Position numbers and translations under genes: made by a program. Of a stretch of 64,000 nt of DNA, positions 47,180 through 55,368 are shown piece by piece. Below the pieces are notes generated by a model. The model had not been told where the DNA came from. It worked only from the letters and a program-made list of their open reading frames with translations, and did not search any database. The stretch is taken from assembly GCA_964501505.1 (NCBI GenBank), contig CAZCSY010000001.1, positions 1 to 64,000 of the forward strand. The letters run 5' to 3'. The stretch comes from CAZCSY01 sp964501505 (GTDB lineage Bacteria > Omnitrophota > Gorgyraeia > Velamenicoccales > Velamenicoccaceae). How positions within the stretch are numbered: the first letter of the stretch is position 1; each line of letters opens with the position of its first letter.

Positions 47180-47914
47180 ATGGGGTGTCTTCACAGCGGG
47201 AGGAGTGTCTCTTTATCTGGTCGTGTCGTTGCCTGTGCGTTTCTCCTGACTCTCGTCGTCTTCCTTCACGTCCCTCTTTTAACGGCTCAACAGTCCGGAG
47301 GATCTAAGGTAGTGCGGTTACCCGACCCACAAGAGGACGGCGGCCTTTCTCTCGAAAAGACGCTCGCGGGGCGCCGTTCCGTGAGAAGCTATAAAAACGA
47401 CTCCCTGTCTTTAACACAGCTGGGTCAGCTTCTTTGGGCGGCGCAGGGCCAGACGCATCCGCGAGGGTTTAGGACAGCGCCGTCGGCCGGCGCCACGTAC
47501 CCGCTCGAGCTCTACGTGGCGGTGGGACACGTTGAAGGGTTGGCGCCGGGCGTCTACCGCTATACATCAAAGGATCATGCCTTAATTTTATGCAAGGACG
47601 TAGACGTGCGTTCGGACATGGCCCGGGCCAGCTACGGACAGAGTTGGGTCGCCGGCGCACCCGTCCTTTTTATCATCACAGCGGATTATAAGCGCACGAC
47701 AGGACGCTACGGCACGCGGGGCGGGGTCTACGTCGCCATCGAGGCGGGGTGCGCGTCACAAAATATCGCGCTGGAAGCCGTGGCAGGGGGGCTGGGGTCG
47801 GTCATCGTCGGGGCCTTTGACGACGCCGGCGTGAAGGCCGCAGCCGGCCTGCCGGCGGAAGAAGAGCCTTTGTTGTATATGCCTGTGGGTGTTCCTGATC
47901 AGGTGCAGGGTTAA
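47180..47914 (+). CDS. Exported SagB-type nitroreductase
   Basis: The 244-residue protein has an N-terminal hydrophobic helix (residues 15-35, LTAQQ at its end) that looks like a signal peptide. The rest is a nitroreductase fold: RRSVRSY, LGQLLWAAQG, PSAGATYPLELYV and VYVAIEAGCASQNIALEAVA. This is the SagB-like branch, FMN-dependent oxidases that act on thiazolines and similar. Export of such an enzyme is unusual but known. The exact start (ATG 47180) lacks a good ribosome site. Substrate unknown. Confidence 0.85.
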   Translation: MGCLHSGRSVSLSGRVVACAFLLTLVVFLHVPLLTAQQSGGSKVVRLPDPQEDGGLSLEKTLAGRRSVRSYKNDSLSLTQLGQLLWAAQGQTHPRGFRTAPSAGATYPLELYVAVGHVEGLAPGVYRYTSKDHALILCKDVDVRSDMARASYGQSWVAGAPVLFIITADYKRTTGRYGTRGGVYVAIEAGCASQNIALEAVAGGLGSVIVGAFDDAGVKAAAGLPAEEEPLLYMPVGVPDQVQG

Positions 47915-47982
47915 GGGCGCGGCTGAGGGAGCCTCGGATATTTTCGTGCATTATCGAAGTTCTAACGGCAAAAGGAGGGGGT

Positions 47983-48621
47983 ATGGGGGCAAGACATTTT
48001 TTGGGGATGCTGTTGGTGTCGGTCTTCGCGATGAGCGCCTCTGGTTGTGCAACGATTGACAAGCTGAAGCGTGCAGACGCCTTGGAACGGGAAAACATGC
48101 GCCTCCGGCAAGACCTGGAGGGCTTGCAGCAGGAACGCGATACGGCCCTGGAGCGGGCCCGCAAGGACCTCGCCCGCATCTTTGAACAGGAACTTGGAGA
48201 ATACAAGGCCAAGCTCGAGATGACCGAGCGCGGCCTCGTCCTGACCTTTTTAGCAGAGGTCTTCTTTGATTCCGGCAAGGCCGAGGTGCGCCAGGAGGGT
48301 AAAGGGGTCCTGAATAAGGTGGCCAAGGTCTTGAAGGAGGACGTCCCGGCTTCGCTCGTCGCCATCGAGGGGCATACCGATTCAGACCCCATCAAGCACT
48401 CTGACTGGAAGTCGAATTGGGAGCTCTCCACGGCCCGCGCCCTTGCCGTGCTGCACTATTTCGTCGATGAAGGCGGCGTGACGCCGGACAGGCTCTCTGC
48501 GGTCGGCTACGGCGAGTACCGTCCCGTGGCCTCCAACGAGACCGCCGACGGCAAGAAGAGGAACCGGCGCGTCGAGATCGTCATCCTGCCGTCCAAGATG
48601 AAGAAGGTCAAGGCAGACTAG
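47983..48621 (+). CDS. OmpA-like lipoprotein (Pal-type)
   Basis: The 212-residue protein has a signal peptide with lipobox (ASGC, Cys22), a coiled coil (residues 30-75) and a C-terminal OmpA domain with FFDSGKAEVR, IEGHTDSDP, LSTARALAVLHYF and NRRVEIVI. These are the peptidoglycan-binding motifs (Asp and Arg contact diaminopimelate). It anchors the outer membrane to the wall. AAAAGGAGGGGG precedes the ATG. A strong terminator follows. Confidence 0.93.
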   Translation: MGARHFLGMLLVSVFAMSASGCATIDKLKRADALERENMRLRQDLEGLQQERDTALERARKDLARIFEQELGEYKAKLEMTERGLVLTFLAEVFFDSGKAEVRQEGKGVLNKVAKVLKEDVPASLVAIEGHTDSDPIKHSDWKSNWELSTARALAVLHYFVDEGGVTPDRLSAVGYGEYRPVASNETADGKKRNRRVEIVILPSKMKKVKAD

Positions 48622-48680
48622 CCTGTCTCTTTGAGGCAACACGCTGTCCCCAAAGGCGCGGTCTGCTCTTCGGGGGCAAT

Positions 48681-48713
48681 AAAAAAGGCGCCTCTTCAAG
48701 AGGCGCCTTTTTC
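48681..48713. terminator. Strong bidirectional terminator
   Basis: GGCGCCTC and GAGGCGCC form a perfect stem around TTCA, with A6 before and T5 after. It lies 60 bases after the OmpA-like gene and 100 bases before the end of the minus-strand NfnB gene, so it can serve both. Confidence 0.92.
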
Positions 48714-48812
48714 TCTTACCTGTCTTTCACGAGCGCATGGTCACTCGGACCTTCTGCGCTTAGATCATCCCTGATGCCCTCCGGCGTATCGGCATATCAG
48801 CCCCTCACCGAT

Positions 48813-50237
48813 CTATGATTTTTCACAAAGTCTCTTCATGATCGCTTGGGCGGCTCTCTTGGCCATCCCCATGGCTTCAATGACAGTCCCTTCCCCTCCC
48901 ACGATATCGCCGCCCGCAAAGACATTTTTCATGGACGTTTCCATGGTCTGGGGATCGACCACCACATTTCCATATTCATCGACCTTGAGGGCCGGCGTCG
49001 CCTTTGTCAGGATCGCGTTCGCCTCGAGACCGATCGCGATAACGGCCAGGTCGCAATCCAATTCAAAGTCGCTCCCTTTTATCTCTATCGGTCTTCGTCG
49101 TCCGGAGCCGTCAGGTTCACCCAGTTCGCACCTGAGGCATCTGACCCGTCTCACAAAACCGTTCCCGTCGCCGCTGAAGGCCTCGGGCTTGACCAAAAGA
49201 TTGAATTTTACTCCTTCTTCCCCGGCGTGCTCTATCTCGAGACGGCGCGCCGGCATTTCTACTTGCGTCCGACGATAAAGTATCGTCGTATCGGGTCTGA
49301 TCCCGTTCATCTTCTGGAGCCTTAGGGCTACTCTCGCCGCATCCATGGCGGTATTCCCGCCGCCGATGACGACGACGTGCTCACCGATATTGACGGGGGT
49401 ATGGTAATGGGGGAATTGATAAGCGGACATCAGGTTGACGCGGGTAAGGAACTCATTCGCGGAATAGACGTTAGAGAGGTTTTCTCCGGTAATCCGCAAA
49501 AATGACGGCGTGCCGGCGCCCAGGCCCAGAAAAACGGCGGCATAGCCTTCCCTGAAGAGTCCGTCGAGCGCCCTGGTCTTGCCGATGATGCAATTCGGGA
49601 TAATCTCGACGCCGAGCTTTTTCAGATAATCGATTTCAAGATCCAGGACGTTTCGGGGCAGCCTGAAAGGAGGGATCCCATAGCGCAAGACGCCTCCGGA
49701 ATCGTGCAGGCCCTCAAAGACGGTCACCTTCATTCCTTGCCTCGCAAGCTCCCCGGCACAACACAGGCCGGCAGGGCCGGATCCGACGACCGCCACCCTG
49801 AAACGGGAAAAACCCTCGGTATCCCGGACGGGGACCCTCAGCTCATGGGCCATCCCGTAGTCGCCGATAAACCTTTCGAGGAAATGAATATTGATGGCCT
49901 CTTCGGAGGCAAAGGGCATGCCTTTCTTGGTCAGGACACACGTCTTGCGGCACTGATATTCCGCCGGGCACACCCGGCCGCACATCGAGGGAAAGTCATT
50001 CCTTTGCCTGATGGTAACGTATGCGCCGGCATAGTCCTTCTCGGTGATCTGACGTATAAATTCTTTTATATCTATGCCGACCGGACAGCCGGCGCTGCAC
50101 TGCGGATCCTTGCATTGAAGGCAACGCATGGCCTCCCGCAGCGCCTCTTGTTCGCCATACCCCTCCACGACCTCTTCGAAACCAGAAATCCTTGAGGCGG
50201 CGTCTTTCTCTTTGATCTTAACCGGCCCTTTTCTCAT
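48813..50237 (-). CDS. nfnB: NfnB-like NAD(P)H oxidoreductase (glutamate synthase small-chain type)
   Basis: The 474-residue flavoprotein has an N-terminal iron-sulfur domain (CLQCKDPQCSAGCPVGIDI, then CGRVCPAEYQCRKTC), an FAD-binding motif (VVGSGPAGLCCAGELARQG) and an NADP(H)-binding site (VIGGGNTAMDAARVALRL). It closes with a second FAD motif AGGDIVGGEGT. The NfnA-like gene lies upstream in the same orientation, with 9 bases between. The pair forms an electron-bifurcating NADH-dependent ferredoxin:NADP+ oxidoreductase or a sulfide dehydrogenase-like complex. Confidence 0.9.
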   Translation of the reverse strand: MRKGPVKIKEKDAASRISGFEEVVEGYGEQEALREAMRCLQCKDPQCSAGCPVGIDIKEFIRQITEKDYAGAYVTIRQRNDFPSMCGRVCPAEYQCRKTCVLTKKGMPFASEEAINIHFLERFIGDYGMAHELRVPVRDTEGFSRFRVAVVGSGPAGLCCAGELARQGMKVTVFEGLHDSGGVLRYGIPPFRLPRNVLDLEIDYLKKLGVEIIPNCIIGKTRALDGLFREGYAAVFLGLGAGTPSFLRITGENLSNVYSANEFLTRVNLMSAYQFPHYHTPVNIGEHVVVIGGGNTAMDAARVALRLQKMNGIRPDTTILYRRTQVEMPARRLEIEHAGEEGVKFNLLVKPEAFSGDGNGFVRRVRCLRCELGEPDGSGRRRPIEIKGSDFELDCDLAVIAIGLEANAILTKATPALKVDEYGNVVVDPQTMETSMKNVFAGGDIVGGEGTVIEAMGMAKRAAQAIMKRLCEKS

Positions 50238-50246
50238 CTTGTTTCA

Positions 50247-51074
50247 TCAGAGACTATTAAGACGACAGATGTGTTTTTCTTTTTGTGCGTATCTATTGTT
50301 GCGTTTCATCAATTCGTCCCAGTCAACGGCGTGCGCATCAAATTCGGGACCATCGACGCAGCTAAACCTGGTCTTTCCCCCGACGCTGACCCGGCAACAA
50401 CCGCACATTCCGGTCCCGTCGACCATGATGGCATTCAGGGAGACGAGGACGGGGCCGTTGTGGTTTTTTGTCACGTCTGAGACCTTCTTCATCATGGGCA
50501 GGGGACCCACGGCATACACCAGATCGCATTTTGTTCGTTCAAGAAGCTCTTGGAGCAGGTCGGTGGTGAAGCCTCTTCTGCCGTAGGAACCGTCGTCCGT
50601 CATTATGTGACATTCGTCGCAGACCTTTTTCATCTCGTCTTCGAGGATGAGGAGTTTTTTTGTGCGGGATCCCAGGATGGCGATGACGTCGTTACCGGCG
50701 CCCTTCAGCGCCCTGGCGACCGGATATATCTCTGCTATGCCGACGCCTCCGCCGACCACGATGACCCGTCCGTATTTCTTGATCGGCGTGGGATGCCCCA
50801 GCGGACCCACGAGCGCATAGAGCTCATCCCCGACCTCGGCGCGGCCCAAGAGCGCCGTGGTCAGGCCCGCCTCCTGAACGATGAGCCTCAGAACGCCCTT
50901 TTGCGCGTCGGCATCCACGACGGTCAAGGGGATCCGTTCACCCTCCTTTTTGACCATGAGCACGACAAACTGCCCCGCTTTTGAATTTTTGGCGATTTCC
51001 GGCGAAGAGATGTCAAGCCTGAAAATACGGGTACCCTGAGCGTCTGCCAGGATTTTTTTATTTAAGATCTTCAT
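50247..51074 (-). CDS. nfnA: NfnA-like ferredoxin-NADP+ reductase subunit
   Basis: The 275-residue protein has the FAD- and NAD-binding fold of dihydroorotate dehydrogenase electron-transfer subunits: RFDLS-type start, GERIPLTVVDAD, VVGGGVGIAEIYPVARAL, and a C-terminal [2Fe-2S] site in GTGMCGCCRVSVGG. It matches NfnA/SudB. Together with NfnB it could move electrons between NADH, ferredoxin and NADP+. This fits an anaerobe. Transcription runs from a promoter at 51205-51232 through an attenuator-like leader. Confidence 0.9.
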   Translation of the reverse strand: MKILNKKILADAQGTRIFRLDISSPEIAKNSKAGQFVVLMVKKEGERIPLTVVDADAQKGVLRLIVQEAGLTTALLGRAEVGDELYALVGPLGHPTPIKKYGRVIVVGGGVGIAEIYPVARALKGAGNDVIAILGSRTKKLLILEDEMKKVCDECHIMTDDGSYGRRGFTTDLLQELLERTKCDLVYAVGPLPMMKKVSDVTKNHNGPVLVSLNAIMVDGTGMCGCCRVSVGGKTRFSCVDGPEFDAHAVDWDELMKRNNRYAQKEKHICRLNSL

Positions 51075-51126
51075 GACGCGTTCTTACCGGATCTCTGGGC
51101 GATTTGCCTTTTTTAAGCAGGATATC

Positions 51127-51160
51127 AGAAAAAAGACGTCCTTTCCTATGGACGTCTTTG
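51127..51160 (-). terminator. Terminator hairpin in the leader of the nfn operon
   Basis: On the minus strand, AAAGACGTCC (51150-51159) and GGACGTCTTT (51132-51141) form a stem followed by further Ts. It sits between the promoter at 51205-51232 and the nfnA start at 51074, so it can attenuate the operon. A short frame, ATG to TAG (MRQRRP), with a GGAAGG upstream, overlaps the left arm. Confidence 0.65.
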
Positions 51161-51204
51161 TCTCATGCGTACGCAATCCTTCCTGCAGAAATATATTAGA
51201 TAAA

Positions 51205-51232
51205 ATAATACACTGTTTACCTTTTTTGTCAA
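51205..51232 (-). promoter_or_regulatory. Promoter of the nfnAB operon
   Basis: On the minus strand TTGACA (51227-51232) and TATTAT (51205-51210) are separated by 16 bases; ATTATT gives 17. The predicted leader RNA runs about 125 bases to nfnA and includes the hairpin at 51127-51160. Confidence 0.8.
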
Positions 51233-51260
51233 CCTTAAATGTGCTGCGGCCGCCGTTTAT

Positions 51261-51983
51261 TTGTTTCGCTCGAGGCTGCGGCACCGGATGGCTTCAGCGA
51301 CGGTGACCGCGGCGATGATCCCCGGCTTTGCCGCCAGGAACATCCAGGGCTTGGTGAGCCTGTTGAAGGAGGCCGAAGAGATCCCGGCACGCCGTACGTC
51401 ATGGATGCGTATCGCAAGGAAGCCGGAAAGATCCTCAGTTTGCATATAACATATAAAGAGAAAGAAGCGCGAAGACCAAATGGACAGGGATCCGATTGGA
51501 GACCAGCCTGTTTTTCTGCGTCAGGCCGGCGGCGACGGTCCTTCTGGTGCCGTGAAGCACGTTATGTCAGGGTAACAATTCAATATAATATTATATTCTA
51601 CTTTAAGTATATTATTATATAATATATTATATAAATAGTAAGAAGTGAGTTCTGCTAGGGAATATGTCAAGCGAAATTTCTCAAGGAGAGGACCGTTTGG
51701 GCCATAGGTCTTCAGGGAACGCGAGAGAAGGCGCAGACATCTTCGCATTAAAATGTTTGCCGGAAAAGCCCTTCGAGCCTCTGGAGGACCTTTTTTGTGA
51801 TAAGATATGCGAGGGTCCGGGGAGAGATGCGGCCTTTGTTTTCCGCAGAAGATCGGCATCGAAGGCACGAGCTCGGGATTTTCGATTATTTACAATATCG
51901 TCAAATCACACAAGGGCACCATCGAGGCCCAGAGCACGCAAGGCCAGGGGACTACCTTCGTGGTCCGTCTGCCGGTCCCTTAG
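51261..51983 (+). pseudogene. Decayed sensor histidine kinase
   Basis: Two fragments of a histidine kinase ATPase domain are separated by unrelated DNA. At about 51335-51385 the frame reads NIQGLVSLLKEAEEIPARRT, which resembles the N-box region (VNLLLNAxEAIPxGGT) with key residues changed. At 51849-51983 the frame reads GTSSGFSIIYNIVKSHKG and ends GQGTTFVVRLPVP before a stop, which is the G-box and end of the domain. The normal gap is about 240 bases; here it is about 460 and includes an AT-rich block. No dimerisation domain is recognisable. The gene is certainly not functional. Confidence 0.6.
51565..51650. other. AT-rich block inside GC-rich DNA
   Basis: About 85 bases consist almost only of A and T, with repeated TATAT and ATTAT strings, in a chromosome that otherwise is about 60 percent GC by eye. 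It lies inside the decayed kinase. It could be part of an inserted element or a site of helix opening. No gene, promoter pair or clear inverted repeat stands out beyond the AT palindromes. Confidence 0.6.
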
Positions 51984-52045
51984 ACAGGGCCCTGCGTGCG
52001 ATACGGGCAGGGGTATCCGTCTTCAAATAACACAGGGGGGAGAGA

Positions 52046-53335
52046 ATGGTCAAGGTGCGGGGAATTGCCTGCGCGGTTCTTTTTTTGTCTTTTTGTTCAG
52101 TCCAGACCGCCCGGGGCGATGAACTTTCTGATCTAAAAAAACACCTGGAGGTTCTGCAGAGACAGATCGAGGAGCAGGCAAGACAGATGGGCCAGATGCA
52201 GCGCAGGATCGAAGAGCTGGAGGCGCAAGGGGCGGCAAGGATTCAGTCGCCCGAAGAGGTGGCAGAGAGGATAACCGCCACAGAAGAGAAACTGGAGAAA
52301 CCCCCTAAAGGCGGCCTTCTGTCGCTGAAAGACGCAAGGTTTGAGATAGGGGGAGAGTTGGAGCTTGAGTTTGTCAATACGCAGGATGATACCTCTATAA
52401 GCGAACCCGAGCCGCATTTTCAGCTTGATAAGTTTGTCTTGAGCCCCAGGATCCATCTCGCCGATAACGTGGCGCTCAACGCGGATATCGAGATGACCCA
52501 GAGCGACATCACGGTATGCGTGGCGACCCTCAATTTTTCCGACCTCGTGTTTGATTCCGAACTAAAGATAGGCCTGGACAGCCGGTTTATCGCAGCTTCA
52601 CGCAAGACGGAGGCCTACCCTCTGATAGGCAATGCCTTTTGGAGGGACGAGGAGATCGGCGTGACCTGGTCGATGGAGAGAAAGCCGTTCTACGGCGTTC
52701 TCTCCGTTTCCCAGGGGCTTGAGTTGGATACGAAGGCGGTAGGTGAAGACAACTCCTACAGGATGCTCCAAGATAATACGCTCCTCGGCAGCTATGGAGG
52801 GGTGAAGGAAGTGGGGGTCGGTCTGGGGGTGGTCAAAGAGTTGGGACGGGGCGGCGCCGTTGATGTCCTGGGCTTCGGATATTTCAATGAATTGAGCGAT
52901 GCCGACATCGCTTTTCTAAAGTCAAACCTGTCGAGCTATAATTCCAATGAGGAAAGGCAGTGCCGGACCGGCCTCAATCTGAAATACGATCTGGGAAATT
53001 TCAACTTTTTCACCCAGTACATCACCGCCCGGGACGGGGATCTTTCGCGATACGGCTGGTATGTCCAGCCTTCCTATAAGGTGACGCTGCCCGTGGGGTG
53101 GAAGTATTTCAAGACACACGACTTGCTGGTCAGATACGGCCGGTACAATGTGAACACGCCCAAGGCCTTCAGCCTGCCTGCCACGTGGGACAGGGAAGAG
53201 TTGCTGTTCGCTGTCATAACGGACGTGATGCAGAACGTAAAATTGAAGACCGAATACTCCATCAACGACGAAAAGACCGGCAACGGAGCCGTGAGAAATG
53301 ATGAGCTGCTGATGCAGTTGGAAGTCAGTTTTTAA
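52046..53335 (+). CDS. Porin-like outer-membrane protein
   Basis: The 429-residue protein has a signal peptide (cleavage near ARG-DE, residue 25), a coiled coil (residues 26-65, KHLEVLQRQIEEQARQM), then a long amphipathic beta pattern that ends with LLMQLEVSF, a typical barrel terminal with Phe. The layout matches the phosphate-selective porins O/P and related SLH-less porins. The coiled coil would form a periplasmic trimer stalk. GGGGGGAGAG precedes the ATG. No transporter gene is next to it. Transport specificity unknown. Confidence 0.82.
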   Translation: MVKVRGIACAVLFLSFCSVQTARGDELSDLKKHLEVLQRQIEEQARQMGQMQRRIEELEAQGAARIQSPEEVAERITATEEKLEKPPKGGLLSLKDARFEIGGELELEFVNTQDDTSISEPEPHFQLDKFVLSPRIHLADNVALNADIEMTQSDITVCVATLNFSDLVFDSELKIGLDSRFIAASRKTEAYPLIGNAFWRDEEIGVTWSMERKPFYGVLSVSQGLELDTKAVGEDNSYRMLQDNTLLGSYGGVKEVGVGLGVVKELGRGGAVDVLGFGYFNELSDADIAFLKSNLSSYNSNEERQCRTGLNLKYDLGNFNFFTQYITARDGDLSRYGWYVQPSYKVTLPVGWKYFKTHDLLVRYGRYNVNTPKAFSLPATWDREELLFAVITDVMQNVKLKTEYSINDEKTGNGAVRNDELLMQLEVSF

Positions 53336-53419
53336 TCAGCATGTATCCCGACGCTCCAAGGGCTTTAGCCCGGGTGGGGACTCCCATTAAAAATAGGACA
53401 GGCACCATTTTTTAGAGAC
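53336..53419. repeat. Repeat element with a GGGCTTTAGCCC hairpin and an AAAAATAGGACAGG motif
   Basis: The segment has GGGCTTTAGCCC (53356-53367, a palindrome) and, at 53389-53412, an A-rich start and T-rich end around TAGGACAGGCACCA. I associate this AAAAATAGG.ACAGG motif with short elements spread near IS200/Y1-type transposases. It has cut off the C-terminal part of radC. No transposase gene is in the window. Confidence 0.5.
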
Positions 53420-53628
53420 ACCCTTTCCTGACCGATGGCGCGGAATGTCTTGAAGTTTTGAAGAATCTCCCTTGCCAGGTCCATCGCGCTTTCCCCTTTT
53501 GAGCCCGTCTGCAGAATAATCGCCAACAGCCCGGAATCGCTCAAGGTAGGCCCTCCGTTTTTCAACAATTTTTCTCTCGGCCGGTCTTCCGGCGGCCAGT
53601 CATTTATGCGGGTCGTCATGGTCGGCAA
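53365..53628 (-). pseudogene. radC: Truncated radC
   Basis: The 87-codon frame starts like RadC (UPF0758): DWPPEDRPREKLLKNGG, then LSDSGLLAIILQTGSKGESAMDLA. It ends after about 66 residues of family sequence, and the last 20 codons are repeat DNA. Full RadC is about 225 residues with the JAMM/MPN metal site (H-x-H-x-G), which is missing. A start at ATG 53619 or TTG 53628 is possible. It lies 33 bases downstream of comM in the same orientation. Remnant of a gene destroyed by an insertion or deletion. Confidence 0.8.
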
Positions 53629-53661
53629 CGTAGGTAGGAACCAGGTTTCGGAGCGCGGTTG

Positions 53662-55209
53662 CTAACGAAAGAGTTCCCTGTCCAGGCCCCTGTATTGTAT
53701 CGCCTCTGAGAGATGCTCCGTTTTAATTTGCTCAGATCCTGCCAGATCGGCTATGGTCCTTGATATCTTCAATATCTTATCATAGGCCCTGGCACTGAAA
53801 TTAAGTTCGGTCATTGCCATGCGTAACAGTTCATCCTCCTGTTTACCTAACACGCAGAATTTACGTACCTGTTTATGGCTCATCTGGGCATTACACAGAA
53901 TACCTTCCTCCCGGAACCTCTTTCCTTGGATTGTGCGCGCTTTATTTACTCTTTCCTTTATTTGAACAGAACTCTCAGCAGGTTGGGTGCTGGTCAATTC
54001 CTGATATCTTGCTGCCGGCACCTCTATGTGTATATCAATCCTGTCTAACAGAGGCCCGGAAATCTTTCCCATATAGTTCTGAATCTTGTTAGGATTACAT
54101 CTACAGGCCTTTTTAGGGTCGGTGTAGTAACCGCAGGGGCACGGGTTCATAGCGGCGACGAGCATGAAGCGGGCCGGAAAGACGAGCGTGCGCGCGGCGC
54201 GCGCTACCTGGATACGGCCGTCCTCCAGGGGCTGGCGCAGGAGTTCGAGGACGTTCCGGTGGAACTCCGGCAGTTCGTCCATAAAGAGGACGCCGTTGTG
54301 GGCGAGGGTGATCTCGCCGGGATGGGGGTTGGAGCCGCCTCCGACGAGGGCGCTGTCCGAGGCCGTGTGGTGCGGAGCGCGGAAGGGACGCTTCTTCACG
54401 AGGCCCAGGCGGCTGTCCCTCAGGCGGCCGTCCGTCAGGCCGACGGCCGAGTGGATCTTTGTCGTCTCCAGCGCCTCTTCATGCGTCAGGTCCGGCAGGA
54501 TCGTCGTCAGGCGCTTGGCGAGCATCGTCTTGCCGCTGCCCGGCGGGCCGATCAAGAGGATATTGTGGCCGCCGCTCGCGGCGACCTCCAGGGCGCGCTT
54601 TGCAGCTCCTTGCCCCTTGACGTCGCTGAAGTCTTCCTCAGGTTCAAGCGCCGTTGGCGGCCCGGCGTCCGGCGCCAGAGAGAAGGGCGCGATCATGCCG
54701 GGGTCGTAGAGAAAAGAGACAACTTCCCTGAGCGTTCTGACTCCGTAAACGTTGACGTCGCTGACGGCTGAGGCCTCGGCCGCGTTGCGTAGCGGAACGA
54801 CAAGATTCCTGATGCGTCGTCTCTTGAGGGCCATAGCCATGGGCAGGGCTCCTTTGACCGGCCGGATCTCGCCGTTCAGGGCCAGCTCGCCCGCAAAGAA
54901 GGCGTCTTTCAGTATTGTCGGCTCGAGCTGCCCTGAGGCAGCGAGGATACCCAGGGTGATGGCCAGGTCAAAAGAGGAGCCTTCTTTTTTCAAGTCAGCC
55001 GGGGCCAGGTTGACCGTGATCCGGTCAGGGGGGAAGGTAAAACCGCTGTTTTTGATGCCGGCGCGGACCCGCTCCTTACTCTCCCGGACAGCCGAATCCG
55101 GCAGCCCTACAATGGAGACGTTCGGTAGGCCTCCGGTGACGTCCGCCTCAATCTCAACGCAGAGGGCGTTGATGCCGACCAAAGCAAAGGTATGCACCTT
55201 GGCGATCAT
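53662..55209 (-). CDS. comM: YifB/ComM family Mg chelatase-like AAA ATPase
   Basis: The 515-residue protein has the N-terminal Lon-type domain (IVGLPDSAVRESKERVRAGI), then Walker A GPPGSGKTML, Walker B region LAHNGVLFMDELPEF, the Mg chelatase-like insert and a zinc-like CPCGYYTDPKKACRC motif. The C-terminal end (NFSARAYDKILKISRTIADL) is typical. In Gram-negative bacteria ComM works as a helicase for branch migration in natural transformation. The promoter is at 55316-55344. Complete. Confidence 0.96.
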   Translation of the reverse strand: MIAKVHTFALVGINALCVEIEADVTGGLPNVSIVGLPDSAVRESKERVRAGIKNSGFTFPPDRITVNLAPADLKKEGSSFDLAITLGILAASGQLEPTILKDAFFAGELALNGEIRPVKGALPMAMALKRRRIRNLVVPLRNAAEASAVSDVNVYGVRTLREVVSFLYDPGMIAPFSLAPDAGPPTALEPEEDFSDVKGQGAAKRALEVAASGGHNILLIGPPGSGKTMLAKRLTTILPDLTHEEALETTKIHSAVGLTDGRLRDSRLGLVKKRPFRAPHHTASDSALVGGGSNPHPGEITLAHNGVLFMDELPEFHRNVLELLRQPLEDGRIQVARAARTLVFPARFMLVAAMNPCPCGYYTDPKKACRCNPNKIQNYMGKISGPLLDRIDIHIEVPAARYQELTSTQPAESSVQIKERVNKARTIQGKRFREEGILCNAQMSHKQVRKFCVLGKQEDELLRMAMTELNFSARAYDKILKISRTIADLAGSEQIKTEHLSEAIQYRGLDRELFR

Positions 55210-55229
55210 TTTAACAGACCCAAAAGCGC

Positions 55230-55258
55230 TTGATTTTTTTAGGGGTTATACCTATAAT
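55230..55258 (+). promoter_or_regulatory. Promoter of the 55369 gene
   Basis: TTGATT and a perfect TATAAT are separated by 17 bases, about 110 bases before the GTG start of the coiled-coil gene. It points away from comM. Confidence 0.75.
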
Positions 55259-55315
55259 AGGAAAACTGGTAGGTTCAGGAGGGAATAGAGCGGGAGGAAG
55301 AACCGACCTAGTAAA

Positions 55316-55344
55316 AATTTACCATGTCCCTCCGGGCCTGTCAA
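55316..55344 (-). promoter_or_regulatory. Candidate promoter of comM
   Basis: On the minus strand TTGACA and TAAATT are separated by 17 bases, about 105 bases before the comM start. The plus-strand promoter lies between it and comM, so the two transcripts would overlap by about 80 bases. Confidence 0.55.
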
Positions 55345-55368
55345 CATAAAGTTTGGAGGCGGTGAGCC

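Noticed and set aside
51664..52122. Plus-strand frame of 152 codons
   Set aside because: It crosses the kinase remnant in the wrong frame and runs into the porin gene; no ribosome site and no family resemblance.
53365..53628. A complete short RadC
   Set aside because: The JAMM/MPN metal site and about 150 residues are missing, and the last codons are repeat DNA.
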